This document shows, piece after piece, positions 6,707-14,487 of a DNA stretch of 33,133 bases. Under the pieces are notes generated by a model, which saw nothing but the letters and a program-made list of their open reading frames with translations, was not told the origin of the DNA and ran no database searches. The position numbers and the translations under genes are program-made. The DNA is from Desulfobacteraceae bacterium (lineage in GTDB: Bacteria > Desulfobacterota > Desulfobacteria > Desulfobacterales > Desulfosarcinaceae): positions 1 through 33,133 of the forward strand of contig JAAERL010000187.1 of assembly GCA_024230435.1 (NCBI GenBank), given 5' to 3'. Every line of letters starts with the position of its first letter. Position 1 is the first letter of the stretch.

Positions 6707-8983
6707 TCAATTTGTACATTTAGTTATTTTTTTTTCCCCATAAAATGTATCGCTGCAAAGAGTTTCATTGTAAAGGGTCAACAACTTGAGCACTTGCTCT
6801 CCGATATTCAAGCAAGCGTTATTAATGCCATAATATAAAAGGCTGAGACGGGTTTTTGAAAGACCGTTATGGATACGTTCAATCTGGTTTTGATCGAAAT
6901 TTTCCAGATAATGTTTCAAATCAACATAATTACGAGCCACATCTCTGTAATTATAGGAATCACTGCGCAAAAGAATCCCTGAAATTTCATTTAAAAGCGA
7001 TTCGACGCATTTACGTACTTGCTGAAGTTCCTTTTTTTGAACCGGAATCAATCCGGCATGCTGATTATTTGTGTGAACGTAACAACGCAAAATCATATCA
7101 CGCAAACTTTCTGAAACCCCTTGAAGCGCTGCGATAACTGCAGCATATTTGCCGGCTTGCTTAATTTGATCGTCTTTAAAAAGCCTCATGGACTTGAATG
7201 TGTTAGCGGCAATAATGTTAGACCATTTTTGTACTTTACTGGTTTCCCGGCGCAATTGTCTGAGAAGTTTACGGTCTTGTGTAAGAATACCATCAAAACA
7301 ATGATTTAAGTTATCCCGCACAATCGACAGATACCGGCCGCTTTGCTCAAAACACGTTTGGCTTGCATAAGCAGCGTCCTGAATACGCTTTAAATCCGCC
7401 AATTCCAGTTCCTGTTCGGCCTTTTCCCTTGAACCATGTATCTTGATGTTCCGGAAAATAATATATGCCGCCAATACCATCAGCCCGAATATTGCCACCC
7501 AACCCAATTGATGAATTAAGAAGGCAAAACATAAAGAAACCGTAAAGGCCAGGAAGGCCGTAATAAACCATCCGCCGATTACAGTCAGCACACCGGTTAC
7601 GCGATAAACGGCACTTTCCAATCCCCATGCCTGATCGGCCATCGAGGTGCCCATGGCCACCATGAAAGTGACATAGGTTGTGGATAATGGCAATTTCATA
7701 CTTGTGGCCCAAGCCACCAAGGCGCTTGCAACCATTAAATTGACACTAGCCCGCAGCAGATCAAATTCCGGAATATTTCCATCATAGCCGGACGCCGGTT
7801 TAAAACCATCAGTATCAAGACGGCTTTTTAATAAACGCTGAACTGGTTCCGGGCACACCCAGCGAGCTTTTTCAATGAGACTAACCGCCGCCCGCACCAC
7901 AATTCGAGCCAGCGAAGTCGAGTTGAAACGCTCCAGCCCTTCTTCCTGGCGCCCCAAACTTAATTCGGTTTTGGTAACTGTCCGTGATTTTCGCGAAAAC
8001 CACAACGTCGTCACCATGACTGCTCCTGCCGCCAAAAGAAAAAAAGTGTTGGTTTGTACGGATTTTTGCATTGCTCCCATAGAGAGTGTGGTAGGAGAAG
8101 CCGCGCCTTTAGCCAAATCAAAGGCATGAAATCCGGCAAGAGGCACTCCGATAAAATTAACCAAATCGTTAGCGGCAAATGCCATGGCCAGAGCGAATGT
8201 CCCGGTCAAAACGACGGGTTTGAGGACATTTATTCGAGTAAATGTAATAACGATTTGAAATAAAATTGAAAACCCGATAAACCCGCAAACAATGATAGCT
8301 AAGGTATGTGTTTTAATCCATGTCATCATCAATGGAGTAATAAAAGAAGCGCCCTTGGACCCCTTTATCAAAATAAAATAGGTAATCATGGTAAGAGCAA
8401 ATCCACACCACACAGCACCATAGCGCTTTAACCGGGCTTGATAATTAAACGTAAACAGCACCCGCGTTAAAAACTGGACGATGGCGCCGCTGAAAAAAGC
8501 AATCCCAATGGAGAGTAAAATACCTGAAATAATGGCTAAAGCTTTAGCTGTATTTATGTATTCAGGCAGCTGCAGGATACTTTGCCCATTGCTGAATATT
8601 TTTACCAGCGAAATCGCAACGGCAGCTCCAAGCAGTTCAAACACGATAGATACTGTTGTTGATGTGGGGAGCCCGAAGGTGTTGAACAAATCAAGTAGCA
8701 GCACGTCCGTGAGCATCACAGCTAAAAAAATTGTTATCAATTCGGGCATAAAGAACAAGCTGGGATGAAAAATACCTTTCCGGGCAACCTCCATCATACC
8801 GCTTGAAAATGTAACTCCGGCTAAAATACCAAAACCGGCAATAATAAGAATCGTTTTGCGAGGCGCAACACGAGATCCCATTGAGGAATTAAGAAAATTA
8901 ACCGCATCATTGCTGACACCGACCATTAAGTCAATAATTGCAAAACAGAATAAAAGACCCACAATAACCGCAAAAAGCCACAT
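6707..8983 (-). CDS. PiT-family phosphate transporter with C-terminal PhoU-like domain
   Basis: 758 residues. The membrane part (about 1-520) contains both PiT signature repeats: GVSNDAVNFLNS at residues 22-33, and AANDLVNFIGVPLAG near 268. It also has the paired GLPTSTTVSIVFELLGAAVA and LPLSTTYVTFMVAMGTSMA segments. PiT/SLC20 proteins import inorganic phosphate with a cation. The cytoplasmic C-terminal 210 residues are helical and charged (for example GRYLSIVRDNLNHCFDG), consistent with a PhoU-like domain; such fusions are known. The start at 8983 follows AGAGG. Two R1 repeats lie upstream, at 9021-9105 and 9172-9327. Confidence 0.9.
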   Translation of the reverse strand: MWLFAVIVGLLFCFAIIDLMVGVSNDAVNFLNSSMGSRVAPRKTILIIAGFGILAGVTFSSGMMEVARKGIFHPSLFFMPELITIFLAVMLTDVLLLDLFNTFGLPTSTTVSIVFELLGAAVAISLVKIFSNGQSILQLPEYINTAKALAIISGILLSIGIAFFSGAIVQFLTRVLFTFNYQARLKRYGAVWCGFALTMITYFILIKGSKGASFITPLMMTWIKTHTLAIIVCGFIGFSILFQIVITFTRINVLKPVVLTGTFALAMAFAANDLVNFIGVPLAGFHAFDLAKGAASPTTLSMGAMQKSVQTNTFFLLAAGAVMVTTLWFSRKSRTVTKTELSLGRQEEGLERFNSTSLARIVVRAAVSLIEKARWVCPEPVQRLLKSRLDTDGFKPASGYDGNIPEFDLLRASVNLMVASALVAWATSMKLPLSTTYVTFMVAMGTSMADQAWGLESAVYRVTGVLTVIGGWFITAFLAFTVSLCFAFLIHQLGWVAIFGLMVLAAYIIFRNIKIHGSREKAEQELELADLKRIQDAAYASQTCFEQSGRYLSIVRDNLNHCFDGILTQDRKLLRQLRRETSKVQKWSNIIAANTFKSMRLFKDDQIKQAGKYAAVIAALQGVSESLRDMILRCYVHTNNQHAGLIPVQKKELQQVRKCVESLLNEISGILLRSDSYNYRDVARNYVDLKHYLENFDQNQIERIHNGLSKTRLSLLYYGINNACLNIGEQVLKLLTLYNETLCSDTFYGEKKITKCTN

Positions 8984-9020
8984 AAAAACCTCTAAATACC
9001 AGATGGTTCGAATTAATTCT

Positions 9021-9105
9021 TAATTAACGCCCATCAATGAAAAGGCCAATTTTTCAGATATCTCAATCAAATTTGCCTATTTTACCGGCGGGCAATAGTT
9101 AATTG
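9021..9105 (-). repeat. R1 repeat, short copy upstream of the PiT gene
   Basis: Two R1 arms face each other. 9021-9052 contains TTAACGCCCATC and GGCCAATTTTT. 9069-9105 contains CAAATTTGCC and GGGCAATAGTTAATTG, which aligns with the right end of the full copy at 12513-12553. The internal part of the long form is missing. It ends 37 bases before the PiT start codon. Confidence 0.7.
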
Positions 9106-9171
9106 AACGCGTTCCTTGAAATCGGCATATTTTTATATAGGGCCGTAAAAGTTGCAAATCACCCGTTTTTA

Positions 9172-9327
9172 CTCGCTAATGCCCATCGGCAAAATACCGG
9201 AGCCGCCCGGTATCAAAAGTTGTGCTCAAATTATATCCCCGGAATATATTAGCTATATGCCAGTGGTAAATTTTTCGCATACTTTGATCTCGCCGAATTT
9301 TATTATTTCGTCGAAGGGCACTGCCTA
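9172..9327 (-). repeat. R1 repeat, full-length copy (minus orientation)
   Basis: The reverse complement aligns along nearly its whole length with 12397-12553. Shared blocks include CGAGATCAA, TGCG(A)AAATTT, GGCATAT, and the end block GATGGGCATTAG. The element is about 155 bp. It lies behind the short R1 copy that precedes the PiT gene. Confidence 0.7.
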
Positions 9328-9328
9328 T

Positions 9329-9413
9329 CTTTGAATTCGTTTTCAGATGCGTCTTTAGGCCTCATGCTCATTGCCGGACCATTTGACAAAACAAAACGAA
9401 AACGGATTCAAAG
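9329..9413. repeat. R2 hairpin repeat, copy 1
   Basis: An 85-bp element whose 16-base ends are inverted repeats with one mismatch: CTTTGAATTCGTTTTC at 9329-9344 and GAAAACGGATTCAAAG at 9398-9413. A second copy of the same length with the same ends is at 12144-12228. It directly abuts the R1 copy. Confidence 0.65.
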
Positions 9414-9537
9414 GTAAGCGAGACTGAATGATTTGTAACTTCTGCAACCCTAAAGCCCGGATTCGTAACCGATTTAGAATCCGACTGCGAAGGTATTCAC
9501 TTGTACCCATGGCCATGCTTGATCGCCAATCGGGTTC

Positions 9538-9717
9538 CTTAGGCGATTTACAGTTAAAGAATATACCATCTTGTATGTCTTTTTTCCCGTCTTGTGCGTT
9601 ATGCCAAAGCTGCGAATACGTAAAGTATGCAAACTGATCAGCACACTTTGGCGCGCCTTGAATACGAAAAAAAATCGAAGCTCAATCTGGTATATTCTTT
9701 TCCGCCAATCGCCTTAG
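9538..9717. repeat. R3 long inverted repeat
   Basis: AAAGAATATACCA at 9556-9568 is a perfect inverted match to TGGTATATTCTTT at 9688-9700. Similarity extends outward: CTTAGGCGATT at 9538-9549 corresponds to AATCGCCTTAG at 9707-9717. Between the arms no credible gene is seen. It may be a small defunct mobile element. Confidence 0.5.
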
Positions 9718-9722
9718 TTTAT

Positions 9723-10461
9723 ACCAATGCTGCAGCAAAAATTTAAAATCTGTTCAAACCTTCATCCAGGCCCGATAATTTCATTTAAAAAAAGACCGCT
9801 GACTGATCAATATGATCTGGCCGTTTGGTAGCAAATTGTTGTAAAAAAAGAAACAATTAGATTTGCGTCAGCCCCATCTTAATACCTTTCAAAAGCAAGG
9901 CGGTTCATCTTGATTAAACTTCAGGATCACTCCTTAGTAATTATGATTTAAGATTATTTTTGAATCCAATGCAGCGAAAACAGCTTTTTTAAAAAAAGAA
10001 AAAAAATGACTGGCGGTGCTTTTAAATCAATTGTTATTAACCAAAACCGGTTTGCGGTTCCTGTGCAGGTTCCGGAATATTCAGGAAAGTGTTTTATAAA
10101 AACAATAATTTAATAGGAACAATTCTTCTTACTCTTATGGTGGAAAATAACGCCCAGGCAGATATTGCGGCCCGCGCTATCGACTATGCTAACTCTGATT
10201 TAAATCCATCCGGAACCTGCCTGAAAAACAGGATTCAAGTGAAATTTTGTTATTTTAAGTGCGTTATTGTAAGTTTTTGTCCTCGTGATAGATCAAATAA
10301 AAACTAATATTGCCAAAAAAGGTATTATTTCCTACCTTGCTTGCTTTGAAAAGAGTTGGCATACCATTGCCTTGTATTTTTCAAACGTGAGTTGCGTGTT
10401 TAGCGTGAAAATGATTCATGCAAAACACAATTTCAAATGCAATTACAAAGAGAGGAAGATC
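9723..10461. other. Long leader/intergenic region before pruA
   Basis: About 740 bases with no gene that can be supported. It is A/T-rich with several A and T runs. The open frames present have no recognisable domains and no ribosome sites. It probably contains the pruA promoter, but no clear -35/-10 pair was found. The frame of pruA stays open upstream to 10285, but this part does not look like an ALDH N-terminus. Confidence 0.5.
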
Positions 10462-12093
10462 ATGACCAACGCCATATACGCGATAGAACCACCGCCGAAT
10501 GAAACCATTTTGTCATATGCTCCGGGAACCGGCGAACGTAAGGCAATTAGAAATATACTCAAAGAGCTTCGCAACGATCATATCGAAATTCCATTGATCA
10601 TCGGAGGCAAGGAAATCAGGACGGGAAACACCAAAGCCTGTGTGATTCCCCATGATCATCAGCACCAGCTTGGCATAGCTCATCAGGCAGGCCCCGATGA
10701 AGTACAAATGGCAATTGAGGCTGCCATGGCGGCATCCAAGCAGTGGGCCGCTATGGCCTGGCAGGACCGATTGGCAATTTTCAAAAAAGCCGCTGAATTG
10801 ATCGCAGGCCCCTATCGTATGCTGCTCAATGGTGCAACAATTCTTGGGCAGGGAAAAAATTTGTTCCAGGCGGAAATTGATTCTGCCTGTGAACTCATTG
10901 ATTTTTTGAGATTTAACAGCCATTATGCCCGAAAAATTTTTGCCGGCCAACCTTTGTCAACGGTTACTGAATGGAACCAGTTGGAATATCGTCCTCTTGA
11001 AGGCTTTGTTTTTGCTGTAACCCCCTTTAACTTTACAGCCATTGCGGGAAATCTTCCATCCTCCCCGGCCATGCTGGGCAATACGCTCTTGTGGAAACCC
11101 GCGTCAAGCGCCCTTTATTCGGCTTATTACCTAATGAAAATATTCCATGAAGCCGGCATGCCGGAAGGTGTCATCAACTTCATACCGGGTCCGGGAAGTC
11201 AGATTGGCCCCCTGGTTTTGCAAAATCGCAATTTGGCAGGAATTCACTTTACCGGATCAACCGAAGTTTTCCAGGGCATTTGGAAAACAGTGGGCCAAAA
11301 TATTCACAATTACCGAAGCTATCCTCGTATCGTGGGCGAAACAGGCGGCAAGGATTTCATTTTCATCCACCGCTCGGCTGACATACAAGCTGGCGTAACG
11401 GCTACGATTCGGGGCGCCTTTGAATATCAGGGCCAAAAATGCTCAGCGGCATCAAGGCTTTATGTGCCAAAATCGCTATGGGCTGATTTTAAGCAAGAAT
11501 TGCTCAGCACCCTTGAACAAATAAAAACCGGAAGCCCGGAAGACTTCTCTAACTTTGTCAATGCGGTTATCGATCGTTCTTGCTTTGAAAAAATAACGGC
11601 GTATATCGAGCAGGCGCGCAAAGATGAAAGCGCCGAAATCATCGCGGGCGGCACGTATGATGATAGCACCGGATTTTTCATTGATCCTACCGTAATTGTA
11701 GCCCGGAAACCGGATTATACAACAATGGTTGAAGAGATCTTCGGACCTGTATTGACAATCTTTATTTATGATGACAACCGTTTTGAAGAAACTCTTGAGC
11801 TATGCGACCAAACATCGGACTACGCCTTGACGGGCGCTGTTTTCGCCCAGGACCGCAACGCAGTAATAACTGCCAGGTCAAAACTGGTAAACAGCGCCGG
11901 CAATTTTTATATCAACGACAAACCCACCGGTGCTGTTGTTGGCCAGCAACCTTTCGGCGGAGGACGTGCCTCGGGAACCAATGATAAGGCCGGAAGTATC
12001 TTAAATCTTTATAGATGGTTGAACCCGCGCACTATCAAAGAAAATTTTGTTCCGGCGAAAGACTTTCGCTATCCGTTCATGAACGTTTCATAA
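10462..12093 (+). CDS. pruA: L-glutamate gamma-semialdehyde (P5C) dehydrogenase
   Basis: A 543-residue aldehyde dehydrogenase of the ALDH4 type. It oxidises glutamate-gamma-semialdehyde (from 1-pyrroline-5-carboxylate) to glutamate with NAD, the second step of proline breakdown. The ALDH4 signature YRPLEGFVFAVTPFNFTAI is present, as is the NAD-site GSTEVF. The catalytic Glu is E293 in GETGGKDF and the nucleophile is C327 in GQKCSAASR, with the 34-residue spacing typical of ALDHs. The frame is open upstream to 10285, but ATG 10462 is chosen because GAGAGGAAG lies just before it and the length then matches the family (about 540). No proline dehydrogenase gene is adjacent. Confidence 0.9.
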   Translation: MTNAIYAIEPPPNETILSYAPGTGERKAIRNILKELRNDHIEIPLIIGGKEIRTGNTKACVIPHDHQHQLGIAHQAGPDEVQMAIEAAMAASKQWAAMAWQDRLAIFKKAAELIAGPYRMLLNGATILGQGKNLFQAEIDSACELIDFLRFNSHYARKIFAGQPLSTVTEWNQLEYRPLEGFVFAVTPFNFTAIAGNLPSSPAMLGNTLLWKPASSALYSAYYLMKIFHEAGMPEGVINFIPGPGSQIGPLVLQNRNLAGIHFTGSTEVFQGIWKTVGQNIHNYRSYPRIVGETGGKDFIFIHRSADIQAGVTATIRGAFEYQGQKCSAASRLYVPKSLWADFKQELLSTLEQIKTGSPEDFSNFVNAVIDRSCFEKITAYIEQARKDESAEIIAGGTYDDSTGFFIDPTVIVARKPDYTTMVEEIFGPVLTIFIYDDNRFEETLELCDQTSDYALTGAVFAQDRNAVITARSKLVNSAGNFYINDKPTGAVVGQQPFGGGRASGTNDKAGSILNLYRWLNPRTIKENFVPAKDFRYPFMNVS

Positions 12094-12143
12094 ATTTGGA
12101 TTTTAAGGGTCGTGAAAGATGCGGATATACCACTTAGGCTTGT

Positions 12144-12228
12144 CCTTGAATTCGTTTTCGTATGTTGCGTCAATGTGCACAGACAATAAGTATGCACCCA
12201 CTGACGCACCTTGAAAACAAATCCAAAT
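12144..12228. repeat. R2 hairpin repeat, copy 2
   Basis: 85 bp, the same length as the copy at 9329-9413. It begins CCTTGAATTCGTTTTC and ends GAAAACAAATCCAAAT. An inner inverted pair TGCGTCA (12166-12172) and TGACGCA (12202-12208) strengthens the hairpin. It lies 50 bases after the pruA stop. Confidence 0.6.
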
Positions 12229-12348
12229 CCTGCGCAATAACGGTGCATTAGCATCTTAAGAAAGGAAGGGCTTTGCAATTATGTGCAGCACCGTCTTAAA
12301 AAAAGCCCTGCCCCTGACGCTGGAGTAAATACCGATCACGAAACATTA

Positions 12349-12377
12349 AAAAAGCCCCTGAATTTTAGGGGCTTTTT
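12349..12377 (+). terminator. Rho-independent terminator downstream of pruA
   Basis: An 11-bp stem AAAAAGCCCCT/AGGGGCTTTTT with a 7-base loop. The A-run and T-run on either side make it look bidirectional, but no convergent transcript ends exactly here: the minus-strand gene ends at 12546 and could also use it. Confidence 0.85.
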
Positions 12378-12396
12378 ATTCATTTAGGGTAAAAAT

Positions 12397-12553
12397 CAGT
12401 TGATGTCCATCGGCGCAATAGGAGAGTTTGTTCGAGATCAAGGCGTGCGATAAATTTTACCGCAGGCATATGTCTGATATTACGAGGTTAAAATTTTTCG
12501 CACACAACGAAGATATCGGGCAAATTGGCCATTTACGGATGGGCATTAGTTAT
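12397..12553 (+). repeat. R1 repeat, full-length copy overlapping the 3' end of a gene
   Basis: About 157 bp. The left end reads CAGTTGATGTCCATCGG and the right end GATGGGCATTAGTTATTC, which are imperfect inverted repeats. The inner sequence aligns with the copies at 9172-9327 and 16467-16622. The right arm contains the stop codon (12548-12546) of the minus-strand gene that ends here. Confidence 0.75.
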
Positions 12554-13694
12554 TCGAAGCTAAACCGATCTCGATGCCCTTGGTCATTAGACGAAACTGT
12601 TCGGGGTTGTTTTGGTATAATTTGTAGCATTCGGCTGCGCCCAACTTTGATACGACATCGATGGCTTTGCTTAAGTATCTGTATTGCTGAAAATTTTTCC
12701 GCTCGGCAAGGGATTCTAAAAGTTCATCTTTGCTGATATTATTTACAAAATTGTCAAAAAGCTCAGGTAAAACAAGCGAAACAATACCTCCAACAATAGC
12801 TTCTTCAACAGCCATCCATTCATTGATTACCTGTTCCACCTCCTTAACCTTTTGAGGTTCAATACTGCGAAGATGATCTCGTATGGCTGATTCCGTAGAG
12901 TCCCTGAATAATATATGCAGAGTCTCTTCAACAGGTACAATAAACACATTCATCGGATCCTTGGCGCTGTTTTGCCACACCGTGTAGGTTTCTTTTTCAA
13001 ATTCAAAGCGCTGTTCATCATCGATAATCAAATTGGATGTGTAAGAACCAATAATTCCGGTAAAAACGCGATTGCTCATTTTTATCTTAATTTTGTTTTT
13101 CTCATTTTGTTTTGTAAAAAAAACAAACTCCTCAACATACTCATTAGCGACATTGTGCACCAGGTAAGCCGTAATACCATTTTGCCGCCCAATGTTACTT
13201 ATTTGCCGCTCAATGTTACCCATTTGCCGCTCAATGTTACCTAAATCGCCCTTTTCACCTTCCAGGGTTGTAATTTTAGTATATGGATTGGGAGCATTGA
13301 ACTTTTGGAGCAAATAAGCCACTGCGTCCTGGCAGTAGCTCTCAAAAAGCTCGGCATATTCGTCTCGTTTTTCAGGAACCACATACAAACGCTTTGAACA
13401 CGAACCTAGTTTCCACTTAAGCTCACCCTCATTTAATTTTGTTTTTATATTTTTCAGTAAACTTCTATTTTTATTTAAATATTCAATATTTTCATAATTA
13501 AGTTTTTGATCAAAATCACCCTCATCCTCTTTAAACAGGACCAGTGGCTCTTCCAAATCTTCTATGCTGATAAAGTCCAGCAAACGCCCATAGTCTGTGC
13601 CTTTTTTTTGTATCGGAACTGCGATTGCGGCAACAGGAAAGAACAATATGCACGCGAGGATAAATTTTGATACTTTAACAAGCATTCGTTCCAT
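12546..13694 (-). CDS. Exported protein of unknown function
   Basis: 382 residues, not recognised. The N-terminus has a signal peptide or anchor (residues 7-26, FILACILFFPVAAIAVP). The rest is soluble and charged. Residues 152-172 are three imperfect heptads (GNIERQM, GNIERQI, SNIGRQN) encoded by 21-bp tandem repeats, probably a short coiled coil. A helical C-terminal half includes VEETLHILFRDSTESAI and EWMAVEEAIVGGIV. The stop codon is supplied by an R1 repeat arm, so the original C-terminus may have been replaced. An R1 arm also lies upstream at 13745-13763, and a terminator-like hairpin at 13772-13798. Function cannot be inferred. Confidence 0.7.
   Translation of the reverse strand: MERMLVKVSKFILACILFFPVAAIAVPIQKKGTDYGRLLDFISIEDLEEPLVLFKEDEGDFDQKLNYENIEYLNKNRSLLKNIKTKLNEGELKWKLGSCSKRLYVVPEKRDEYAELFESYCQDAVAYLLQKFNAPNPYTKITTLEGEKGDLGNIERQMGNIERQISNIGRQNGITAYLVHNVANEYVEEFVFFTKQNEKNKIKIKMSNRVFTGIIGSYTSNLIIDDEQRFEFEKETYTVWQNSAKDPMNVFIVPVEETLHILFRDSTESAIRDHLRSIEPQKVKEVEQVINEWMAVEEAIVGGIVSLVLPELFDNFVNNISKDELLESLAERKNFQQYRYLSKAIDVVSKLGAAECYKLYQNNPEQFRLMTKGIEIGLASNN
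13179..13241 (-). repeat. Three 21-bp tandem repeats inside the exported unknown gene
   Basis: Three consecutive units of seven codons encode GNIERQM/GNIERQI/SNIGRQN. The two left-most protein units are almost identical at the DNA level, suggesting slippage expansion of a coiled-coil segment. Confidence 0.75.
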
Positions 13695-13744
13695 TAAATT
13701 TTCCGCCTCTTCGATTCATATATGTCATTGAGTAAATCATACTC

Positions 13745-13763
13745 AAATAATGCCCATTTAACG
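13745..13763 (-). repeat. R1 repeat, isolated arm upstream of the exported unknown gene
   Basis: On the minus strand it reads CGTTAAATGGGCATTATTT, matching the right-arm block (GATGGGCATTAGTTA) of the full R1 copies. It lies about 50 bases before the start codon at 13694. Only one arm is recognisable. Confidence 0.4.
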
Positions 13764-13771
13764 TTTTACAG

Positions 13772-13798
13772 AAAAAAACGGTCCTATATCGCACCGTT
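13772..13798 (-). terminator. Terminator or attenuator hairpin before the exported unknown gene
   Basis: On the minus strand a 6-bp stem AACGGT/ACCGTT with a 10-base loop runs directly into six T. It lies about 80 bases upstream of the start at 13694, so it either ends upstream transcription or acts as an attenuator. Confidence 0.55.
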
Positions 13799-13864
13799 CC
13801 AAAAAATTTTAGAACAGTTAAACTGATTTAAAACCTATAATCAAGTAGTCCCTCTAAATTCCAT

Positions 13865-13902
13865 AAAAAAAACATAATCCCGGTGTATTGGATTGGGATT
13901 AT
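13865..13902 (-). terminator. Rho-independent terminator, minus strand
   Basis: On the minus strand an 8-bp stem ATAATCCC/GGGATTAT with a 13-base loop is followed by eight T (13872-13865). It lies downstream of the decayed gene at 14125-14487 and would have ended its transcript. Confidence 0.6.
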
Positions 13903-14124
13903 AATCAACCAGAAAATAAGGCTCCGTTGAATTGAATTTTTTTAATTTACAAATCACAAATCAACCTAAGATCTTAAAATTATGGTTTAATTTAGAATTC
14001 ACAATAATATGCGGCATTATAAGGATGCAATCCGGGGCCATTGATCTATTGAAAAATATTATTTTAGCCTATACCAGGAAAATCACTGCAAGCCCGATAA
14101 ATAAACCGGACAACGTAAAACCTT

Positions 14125-14487
14125 TTACGCCGCGGCATTTGCCAATATCTGGCCAAAGTCCGGATCTGCCTTGACCCATTCAGTGCCGACTGATATGGGT
14201 AAAGTATTCGCATCAACAGCACCATAAAACTGCAAAGGGAAATGAATTATAATAAGGTTGCTTGCTCTTCATATAAAAAAAACCAATAGATTCAGCATAT
14301 ACAAAATTTTGGTGCCGGTCCAAACATTTGAAGGAGAGTTTAAGGTAATAGCCAACTCATTATCGATTACAATTTCAAGCGCCCGGATTAAACCAGATCT
14401 GATCAACTTGTCCGCAAGGAAACTAAGCGCCCACTGATGATGGAATGTTGTTATGAGTGCATTAAGCGAAAAAAAAGACGATAACAT
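14125..14487 (-). pseudogene. Decayed minus-strand coding region with an in-frame stop
   Basis: Two open segments in the same minus-strand frame are separated by one TGA (14271-14269). The first encodes a hydrophobic/charged stretch with SGLIRALEIVIDNELAI. The second, ending at TAA 14127-14125, encodes FYGAVDANTLPISVGTEW then VKADPDFGQILANAAA. The second segment reads like a genuine protein C-terminus. The upstream end would run into the start of the DHH-like/CPBP gene at 14453, so the 5' part is lost. No family was recognised. A terminator on the same strand at 13865-13902 fits an old transcription unit. Confidence 0.4.

Noticed and set aside
9428-9637. A 69-codon open frame with several Cys pairs (CNFC, CALCQSC)
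   Set aside because: It overlaps one arm of the R3 inverted repeat, has no ribosome site and no recognisable zinc-ribbon context.
10089-10307. A 72-codon plus-strand open frame upstream of pruA
   Set aside because: No ribosome site, no known motif, composition like the surrounding A/T-rich spacer.
10285-10461. N-terminal extension of the P5C dehydrogenase frame
   Set aside because: The extension is Cys/Lys-rich and unlike ALDH N-termini; a strong ribosome site and normal length support the start at 10462.
12915-12960. EETLH in the exported unknown protein as a zinc-protease site
   Set aside because: HEXXH is absent and no third ligand can be placed; a single ExxH is too weak.
13179-13241. 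21-bp repeats as a CRISPR-like array
   Set aside because: They are direct tandem codon repeats inside a gene, with no spacers and no cas genes nearby.
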